NCBI GenBank assembly: GCA_016235555.1
Contig: JACRKC010000090.1
Span: forward strand, 1-48,066
Reading direction: 5' to 3'
DNA length: 48,066 bases
Origin: Verrucomicrobiota bacterium
GTDB lineage: Bacteria; Verrucomicrobiota; Verrucomicrobiia; Opitutales; Opitutaceae
Shown: positions 42,981-48,066 of the stretch, one piece after another
Layout: each line of letters opens with the position of its first letter
Numbering within the stretch: position 1 is the first letter of the stretch
Translations under genes and position numbers: made by a program
The notes under the pieces: generated by a model
The model's input: only the letters and a program-made list of their open reading frames with translations
The model's database searches: none
What the model was told of the DNA's origin: nothing

Positions 42981-43228
42981 TTGTCATTCTGAGCATCGCG
43001 AAGAATCCGATGGGGCCCCCGCGTCGCCACCCGGTGCGATTCAAACTGAGGTCAGCGATTTGTCGCGGCGGTCTATCACCGCCGAACGAGGACCCTCGAC
43101 GCAACGACGGCGGTCATAGACCGCCGCTACAGCTGAAGCAGGCGGAAACTGACCCCGGTTTGAACCACACCCGTCGCCACCTAGGGTCGAAAATCCAACT
43201 GGATTCTTCGCTCCGCTCCGAATGACAA
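42981..43228. repeat. Three-level nested repeat (outer, F-family, GTAG-like hairpin)
   Basis: The outer arms are ttgtcattctgagcatcg (42981-) and ctccgaatgacaa (-43228). Inside, CGTCGCCACC at 43022-43031 and 43172-43181 flanks an F-family element with ends ggtgcgattcaaactgaggt and ccggtttgaaccacaccc. Inside that, CGCGGCGGTCTATCACCGCC pairs with the arm ending ATAGACCGCCGCTAC (about 43062-43130). It fills nearly all of the gap between the sulfatase and the PIG-L gene. Confidence 0.8.
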
Positions 43229-43242
43229 TCGACCACCCCGCC

Positions 43243-44169
43243 ATGAAATCATCCATCTGCTCCTTGGTTACCTTGGTGGCCGCGCTGATCGCGTCCACGT
43301 TTCCGCTCCGCGCCCAGATCCCCGGCGTGAAGATGCCGCCCGCCAACGATGGCAAGCTCCGCATCATCGCCTTTGGCGCGCACCCCGACGACTGCGAGTT
43401 GCAGGTCGGCGGCGTCGGCGCGCTCTGGGCGAAGCAGGGGCATCACGTGCTGCTCGTGTCCGTGACCAACGGCGACATCGGCCACTGGCGCGAAGCCGGC
43501 GGCCCGCTGGCCGTGCGGCGCAAAAAGGAGGTCGACGACGCCCACGCCATCCTCGGCGTGCAGGGCGTGGTGCTCGACAACCACGACGGCGAACTCGAGC
43601 CCACGCTCGAAAACCGCCGCACGCTCACGCGCCTCATCCGCCTCTGGAACGCCGATCTCGTGCTCGGCCCGCGCACCAACGACTATCATCCCGACCACCG
43701 CTACACCGGCGTGCTCGTGCAGGACGCGGCGTTCATGGTCACGGTCCCGTTCTTCTGTCCCGACGTGCCCGCGATGAAGAAGAACCCGGTGTTCATGTAT
43801 TACACCGACCGCTTCCAAAAGCCCGCGCCATCGAAGCCCGACATCGTCATCTCCATCGATCCGGTGATCGAAAAGAAACTCGATGCGCTCGCGGTGATGA
43901 TCTCGCAATTCGCGGAGGGCGGCGCCAACGGCAACGCCTCGCTCTATCCCGCCGACGCCGCCGGCCAGGCGCAACGCCAGCGGCAGGTGCGCGAAAATTT
44001 CTCCCGCCGCTACCAGGCGATCGCGACGCGGTTCGCGAAGGAGCTCGCCGCCTGGCATCCTGGCGACGCCGCGGCAAAAGTGAAACACGCCGAAGCCTTC
44101 GAAATCTGCGAATACGGCGGCCAACCCGACAAAGCCGAGCTGCGCCGGCTGTTCCCGTTTTTTCCGTAG
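43243..44169 (+). CDS. Secreted PIG-L family deacetylase
   Basis: A 308-residue LmbE/PIG-L protein, zinc-dependent N-acetylglucosamine deacetylase-like. After a signal peptide (MKSSICSLVTLVAALIAST) come the metal motif AFGAHPDDCELQVGG (HPDD) and the second site NDYHPDHRYTG. The likely substrates are N-acetylated amino sugars outside the cytoplasm. ATG 43243 is chosen; the upstream ATG at 43222 lies in the repeat. Position after the sulfatase suggests joint use on a sulfated, acetylated polysaccharide, though a common transcript would need to cross the repeat hairpins. Confidence 0.9.
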   Translation: MKSSICSLVTLVAALIASTFPLRAQIPGVKMPPANDGKLRIIAFGAHPDDCELQVGGVGALWAKQGHHVLLVSVTNGDIGHWREAGGPLAVRRKKEVDDAHAILGVQGVVLDNHDGELEPTLENRRTLTRLIRLWNADLVLGPRTNDYHPDHRYTGVLVQDAAFMVTVPFFCPDVPAMKKNPVFMYYTDRFQKPAPSKPDIVISIDPVIEKKLDALAVMISQFAEGGANGNASLYPADAAGQAQRQRQVRENFSRRYQAIATRFAKELAAWHPGDAAAKVKHAEAFEICEYGGQPDKAELRRLFPFFP

Positions 44170-44185
44170 GGACAGGCTGTCGGAG

Positions 44186-44261
44186 GGCGGGGGCGCCGAA
44201 CCCCGCCATTGAATGCCCAGCTGCGCCCGGAAGACGGCGGGGTCCGGCGACCCCGCCCTGC
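44186..44261. repeat. Paired GGCGGGG hairpins
   Basis: GGCGGGGGCGCCGAACCCCGCC and, 30 bases on, a second stem (GGCGGGGTCC...GACCCCGCC) matching the repeat at the window start. It lies between the convergent PIG-L and AsmA-like genes and could terminate both. Confidence 0.6.
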
Positions 44262-44274
44262 AACTTCCGTTCGC

Positions 44275-45024
44275 TCACTTCTTCCCGCCGCCGAAGAGAT
44301 TCTTGATTCCTTCGACGGTTTTCTTCGCGCCCTCGGCCGCGGCGGCGCCGGTCGTCTTGCCGATTTCGCCGACCGCCTTCGTCGTCGCGCTCACGATGCT
44401 GCCGGTGACGTTCTTCATCACGGCGAAGACAAGTTGATCGGGCGTGATGCCGCCTTCCTTGGTGCCGAGGTCGGTGAGTTCGATGTCGGGCATCGGGAGG
44501 GTCATGCCGGCCGCCGCGCCCACGCCGAGGCGCACCTTGCCATTCCGCAGGCGGAATTTCTTCACCTCGAATTTGATCGGCTTGCCGTCCTTGGTGGCGG
44601 CTTGCGGCGCGCCCTCCTTTTTCCCGCCCATGGCGGCCTCGATGTTTTTCAGGAGATCGGCGACGTTGCTCGAGACGAGCTTGGTCTCGTAGTTGAACTC
44701 CGGCGCCTCGATGTCGATTTCGTTGACCACGATGTGGTCGCCGAGCACCGAGAACGGCTGCACGGAGAGGTGGATTTTTCCCAGCGAACAGATGTTGCCG
44801 TCGCTCCAGCCCGGCGGATTGCCGACGACGAGGCCCTTGAGCGTGCCGCTGCCGGTGAGCGGCGAAATCGTCGCGCCCGCGAGCGTGACCTTCGTCTGCG
44901 TAAGCTTCGGGGCGAAGCCGTTGACGCCCGCCGTCACGGCGTTGCCGAGGAAAAACGTGAGCGCGACGACTGCGACGAGCCCGAGTCCGGCGATGACGCC
45001 GCCGATAACGAGGAGTTTTTTCAT
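44275..45024 (-). CDS. AsmA-like membrane-anchored protein
   Basis: A 249-residue protein with an N-terminal membrane segment (MKKLLVIGGVIAGLGLVAVV) and a periplasmic part of the AsmA/DUF748 style: SPLTGSGTLKGLVVGNPPGW, HIVVNEIDIEAPEFNYETKL, KKFRLRNGKVRLGVGAAAGM. The C-terminus is a Lys/Ala/Gly-rich tail. AsmA-like proteins act in outer-membrane lipid homeostasis; this one is far shorter than E. coli AsmA, and only one unit of the fold is present. ATG 45024 is chosen for the membrane anchor; the longer frame is Arg/Ala-rich and unlikely. Monocistronic. Confidence 0.75.
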   Translation of the reverse strand: MKKLLVIGGVIAGLGLVAVVALTFFLGNAVTAGVNGFAPKLTQTKVTLAGATISPLTGSGTLKGLVVGNPPGWSDGNICSLGKIHLSVQPFSVLGDHIVVNEIDIEAPEFNYETKLVSSNVADLLKNIEAAMGGKKEGAPQAATKDGKPIKFEVKKFRLRNGKVRLGVGAAAGMTLPMPDIELTDLGTKEGGITPDQLVFAVMKNVTGSIVSATTKAVGEIGKTTGAAAAEGAKKTVEGIKNLFGGGKK

Positions 45025-45145
45025 GGTGATAAGCAGGAGCCGCCACTTGGCGCGCCGGGGCGGCGCGCGGAAAGTGCAGGCGAGGCCATCGGCGCGGAGT
45101 GAAGCGCGGCGCGCCGCCGGAGGCAAGCCGCCGGCGGATTGGATC

Positions 45146-45356
45146 GCGGCCGGCGGTGTGACTCAAACTGAGGTCAGGAAACGGCGAAGAAGCCGGCCCA
45201 AGGCACGCGCTCACCCGCGCCGGCTCGGCGTAGCGGCGGGCGTCCCTGCCCACCGAGGGATCGGGCGAAAGTCCTGAACCGGTGGGCCGGGAGGCTCGCC
45301 GCTACCACCGAGGCATTCGAGAACTGACATCAGTCTGAGTTGCACCCTGCGGCCGG
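45146..45356. repeat. F-family element, copy 2, with 8-bp direct repeat GCGGCCGG
   Basis: GCGGCCGG at 45146-45153 and 45349-45356 flanks a 195-base element. It is an inverted, longer version of 40187-40310, and most of the sequence matches. The difference is a complete GTAG...CTAC hairpin at 45230-45305 (GTAGCGGCGGGCGTCC ... GAGGCTCGCCGCTAC). Confidence 0.8.
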
Positions 45357-45395
45357 GGCGCAGTGCACGTTCCGCCCGTCGAGGACGGCGCCGGA

Positions 45396-45453
45396 GGAGC
45401 GGCGGTTTCCAACCGCCGGGTTCAGGACGGCGGCGGCCGAAAAGCGCCGCTCC
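45396..45453. repeat. GGAG...CTCC hairpin
   Basis: GGAGCGGCGGTTTCCAACC on the left and CGAAAAGCGCCGCTCC on the right. It has the same end type as the hairpins at 34270-34321 and 27264-27335. Confidence 0.65.
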
Positions 45454-45490
45454 TTCCGCGTCGGCGCAAACAACAGAGCGGCGCCCGGCG

Positions 45491-46375
45491 TCACACCAGC
45501 TCGCCCATGTGACCGAGTTGATACTCCTCGAACGCCTGCTGAATCTCCGCACGGCTGTTCATCACGAACGGACCGTGGCCGACGATCGGCTCATCGATCG
45601 GTTCGCCGGACATGACGAGCAGCTTCGCCGCCGACTTCGCGGCGACAGCGATGCCTCCGCCCGCGCGGGCGAAGAGGGCGAGGTCTCCCTCGCGCGCGGT
45701 CTTGCCGCCGTTCACGGTGACTTCACCGCTCAAGAGCAGAAACGCCGTCGTGTGGCCGTCGGGCAGCGGCAGTTCGGCCGATTGGCCGGCGCGCAGGTCG
45801 ACATCCCAGAGGTTGATCGGCGTGAAGGTTTTCGCCGGGCCGTGGCCGCCGCCGACCCCGCCCGCGATCACGCGCACCGTGCCGGCGTCCTGCGGCAGCG
45901 TGACGGTGGGAATCTGCGTCTTGAGCAGCGTCTGGTAGCGGGGCGCGGCGGTCTTGTCCTGGGCGCGCAGGTTCACCCACAGTTGCACCATCTGCAGCGT
46001 GCCGCCGTGGCGGGTGAAGTCCGCCGAGTGAAACTCCTCGTGGACGATGCCCCGGCCGGCGGTCATCCACTGCACATCGCCCGCGCCGATCTTGCCGCCG
46101 CCGCCGCTGGAGTCGCGGTGTTCCAACTCGCCCTGATAGGCGACCGTCACGGTCTCGAAGCCCTTGTGCGGATGGCCGCCGACGCCGCGCCTGGCGGATG
46201 CCGGTGCAAACCGATGCGGTGCGGCGTAGTCGAGCAGGAGAAACGGACTCAGCTCGCGGCCGAGATCGTTGTAGTTGAAAACCGGGCGGACGGGGAAGCC
46301 GTCGCCGACCCAGTGGGTGGCCGAGCTCTGGTGGAGGCGGAGCAGTTTCTTCATGGTGGCGTGAGTGGATTTCAT
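45491..46375 (-). CDS. Pirin family protein
   Basis: A 294-residue bicupin of the pirin family (YhhW-like), cytoplasmic iron-binding proteins, some with quercetinase activity. The N-terminal cupin carries the metal ligands in GGHPHKGFETVTVAYQGELE (His, His, later His/Glu) and HRDSSGGGGKIGAGDVQWMT. The C-terminal pirin domain is seen in FLLLSGEVTVNGGKTAREGD and GEPIDEPIVGHGPFVMNSRA. ATG 46375 is used; ATG 46354 is seven codons later. It is followed on the 3' side by repeats and preceded by the TMEM175 gene on the same strand (88 bases). Confidence 0.93.
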   Translation of the reverse strand: MKSTHATMKKLLRLHQSSATHWVGDGFPVRPVFNYNDLGRELSPFLLLDYAAPHRFAPASARRGVGGHPHKGFETVTVAYQGELEHRDSSGGGGKIGAGDVQWMTAGRGIVHEEFHSADFTRHGGTLQMVQLWVNLRAQDKTAAPRYQTLLKTQIPTVTLPQDAGTVRVIAGGVGGGHGPAKTFTPINLWDVDLRAGQSAELPLPDGHTTAFLLLSGEVTVNGGKTAREGDLALFARAGGGIAVAAKSAAKLLVMSGEPIDEPIVGHGPFVMNSRAEIQQAFEEYQLGHMGELV

Positions 46376-46463
46376 GCCGGGAGTCTAACGCGAAGCGCGG
46401 CGCGGCGGAAATACCATGTTGGTTCGCTGAGCATACCCGCCGCGTCTGCCCGGCTTGGCGCGA

Positions 46464-47051
<588 letters not shown>

Positions 47052-47346
47052 GACCAAGCGTGGATGCAGCCGGCGAATCCAGCGACAAAATCCCGCACGT
47101 GTTGCCTGCGCCTTCGCCGGCGGGCTGGCCGCCGGCTCGCGTCGGCGCCGGCGACGCCGTTGTCACAGGTCAAGCCATGACCCCTTCGGCTGATGCCTTC
47201 GTGGACGATCGTAGATCAGATATTAAACATTAAAACCTGACCCCTTCGGCCTCCCTTCGGCCTCAATTGACCCCTTCGGCCTCAATTCCGGCTCTGTCCT
47301 TCCGGCTCTGGCCGCTCGCGCGCGGCGCTCGTCGGCCCCACCGGGC
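47052..47346. other. Junction region between chromosome and cassette array
   Basis: No gene is supported. The word tgaccccttcggc occurs three times (47178, 47238 and 47268), with further cccttcggcct copies, in an otherwise unremarkable low-complexity stretch. This region abuts the first attC-like site and may be the non-recombining 3' end of the array. Confidence 0.5.
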
Positions 47347-47479
47347 GCCCAACACAATCCGCATAAGCGGCGGACTCGCCTGGCGCCGTCATTCGCGACG
47401 GGCTTGTTCAACCGGCGTCCCGCTCCGCGCTTGCCCGCCTCCGGCGGGCTACGGCGCAGCAGAACGCTCAGAGTTGGGC
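47347..47479 (-). other. attC-like recombination site, terminal (133 bp)
   Basis: The site runs from GCCCAAC (47347-47353) to GTTGGGC (47473-47479), matching the integron consensus ends RYYYAAC and GTTRRRY. The interior is imperfectly palindromic, with GCCCGCCGGAGGCGGGC as a strong internal stem (minus-strand reading) and the end word GCTTATGCGG near the R' box. It begins 18 bases after the stop codon of the cassette gene at 47498, as is usual for cassettes. Confidence 0.75.
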
Positions 47480-47497
47480 TTTTTCTTCATGGTGAGA

Positions 47498-47725
47498 TTA
47501 CGGCCAAGGCACGACATCGACGATATCTGCCAGACTGAATCCGAGCTGCTTCTCTTCTTCAACGCGCTCTCCGTCGAGCCGAACAATGTCGCCTCCCCAA
47601 GCGAGCGTCACATCGAAAATCTTTCTTCCGTCTTTGAGGATCAACGTCGCACGGCACGCTCCGTAAGAGCATTCCGGGAAACCTGCCGCTTTGTCTGCGA
47701 GTTTAGCTGGAATCCCGAGAGACAT
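47498..47725 (-). CDS. Integron cassette gene, 75-aa protein of unknown function
   Basis: A small soluble protein (MSLGIPAKLADKAAGFPECS ... VEEEKQLGFSLADIVDVVPW). The segment ILKDGRKIFDVTLAWGGDIV reads as a beta-hairpin; no family is recognised. Short novel proteins like this are the commonest content of chromosomal integron cassettes. The start ATG at 47725 lies nine bases after the end of one attC-like site and the stop lies 18 bases before the next, so the gene fills its cassette tightly on the minus strand. It would rely on the array promoter; no promoter of its own is visible. Confidence 0.75.
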   Translation of the reverse strand: MSLGIPAKLADKAAGFPECSYGACRATLILKDGRKIFDVTLAWGGDIVRLDGERVEEEKQLGFSLADIVDVVPWP

Positions 47726-47734
47726 TCTTTCTTT

Positions 47735-47833
47735 GCCCAACGTTAAAGATGAGCCACGACCGCGGCTGGCGCGAGCCGTGCGAAAGCACGGATCGTGACA
47801 GACGTGGGCGTTGGCTCTGGCGGCTGGTTGGGC
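47735..47833 (-). other. attC-like recombination site, internal (99 bp)
   Basis: GCCCAAC (47735-47741) and GTTGGGC (47827-47833) bound the site. Read on the minus strand, GAGCCAACG on one arm pairs with CGTGGCTC on the other, leaving one unpaired A, which is the extrahelical base expected in an attC fold. A hairpin CCGTGCTTTCGCACGG closes the tip. The stop of the next cassette gene is seven bases away. Confidence 0.8.
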
Positions 47834-47840
47834 CTGTTCA

Positions 47841-48065
47841 TCAGTTGGTGGTAAGCCACTCGAAATCCACGGACTGCGTCGCGAAATCAAACTTCACGAC
47901 TCTCATAGGCATTCTGTTCGCAAACAACTCTTCGTGCGATGGGTCTTTCTTCACGACGACGCGCGTCTCGCTCCGATAAAGGATCTCCGCACGTCCTTCT
48001 TTCGAGACACTGACAAGCCGGAAAACGCCGTCCGCGGATTGAGGGACTTCTCGCGAGAGATGGTA
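47841..48065 (-). CDS. Integron cassette gene, 5' part beyond the window (74 aa seen)
   Basis: A minus-strand frame open from the window edge to a TGA at 47841-47843. The translation ends TQSVDFEWLTTN, with GVFRLVSVSKEGRAEILYRS and ETRVVVKKDPSHEELFANRM upstream. It reads as an ordinary mixed alpha/beta protein with no repeat character. The stop is followed after seven bases by an attC-like site, so it is the next cassette of the array. The start is outside the window. No family is recognised. Confidence 0.65.
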   Translation of the reverse strand, partial: YHLSREVPQSADGVFRLVSVSKEGRAEILYRSETRVVVKKDPSHEELFANRMPMRVVKFDFATQSVDFEWLTTN

Positions 48066-48066
48066 A

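Larger units (their letters stand above)
45025..45490. other. Intergenic region with F-family element and GGAG hairpin
   Basis: No gene is supported. Two elements fill most of it: the F-family copy at 45146-45356, which carries a GTAG hairpin, and a GGAG...CTCC hairpin at 45396-45453. The stretch 45025-45145 upstream of the AsmA-like start shows no clear promoter. Confidence 0.6.

Noticed and set aside
47749-47979. Plus-strand 76-codon frame at the right edge
   Set aside because: It runs across the attC-like site and opposite the cassette frame; the minus-strand reading has the correct cassette spacing.

Overview
The window reads as a high-GC chromosomal segment of a Verrucomicrobiota bacterium, most likely Opitutales/Opitutaceae. 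The reasons are the planctomycete/verrucomicrobial gene set (DUF1501, PSD1-type cytochrome protein, PVC-type cytochrome/sugar dehydrogenase fusion, formylglycine sulfatases), many secreted enzymes, ECF sigma factors fused to membrane parts, and intergenic spaces packed with palindromic repeats. I saw no rRNA, tRNA, prophage or CRISPR.

Layout. 1-4.3 kb: hotdog thioesterase, a conserved unknown and clpB. 4.3-14.7 kb: a minus-strand catabolic group (sulfatase > cytochrome/sugar-dehydrogenase/VCBS protein > PSD1 protein > DUF1501), then a secreted propeller-like protein. 14.8-15.5 kb: a REP-associated tyrosine transposase (RAYT) between two REP hairpins. 15.5-20.9 kb: esterase, threonine dehydratase, VOC protein, OGG1-type glycosylase with repeat sequence inside its reading frame, and an oligopeptide-binding lipoprotein. 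20.9-24.1 kb: ECF sigma factor plus a VWA membrane protein. 24.8-27.2 kb: a possible envelope-signalling unit, made of a TonB-domain protein, an ECF sigma factor fused to a membrane segment, coiled coil and TonB domain, and a coupled small coiled-coil membrane protein. The first two carry the same upstream motif with identical spacing. 27.5-34.1 kb: MFS transporter, small unknown, EF-G paralogue and a receiver-HDOD protein. 34.7-40.1 kb: a sugar ABC transporter operon (TPR, ATPase, two permeases, binding protein) interrupted by repeats. 40.3-47.1 kb: DsbA-like protein, second sulfatase, PIG-L deacetylase, AsmA-like protein, pirin and TMEM175 channel. 47.3 kb to the end: what looks like the distal end of an integron gene-cassette array, with two attC-like sites, one complete cassette gene and one cut by the window edge, all on the minus strand.

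The strongest signals beyond ordinary genes are: (i) many GTAG...CTAC or GGAG...CTCC hairpins of unrelated stem sequence, consistent with mobilisation by a RAYT, some lying in frame inside genes; (ii) two families of small non-coding elements with terminal inverted repeats and 7-10 bp flanking direct repeats (three copies each), which carry different hairpins inside like nested dolls; (iii) the integron cassette array; (iv) the sigma/TonB fusion unit with its paired promoter-like motif. All functional statements come from reading motifs and proteins by eye; no database search was run.
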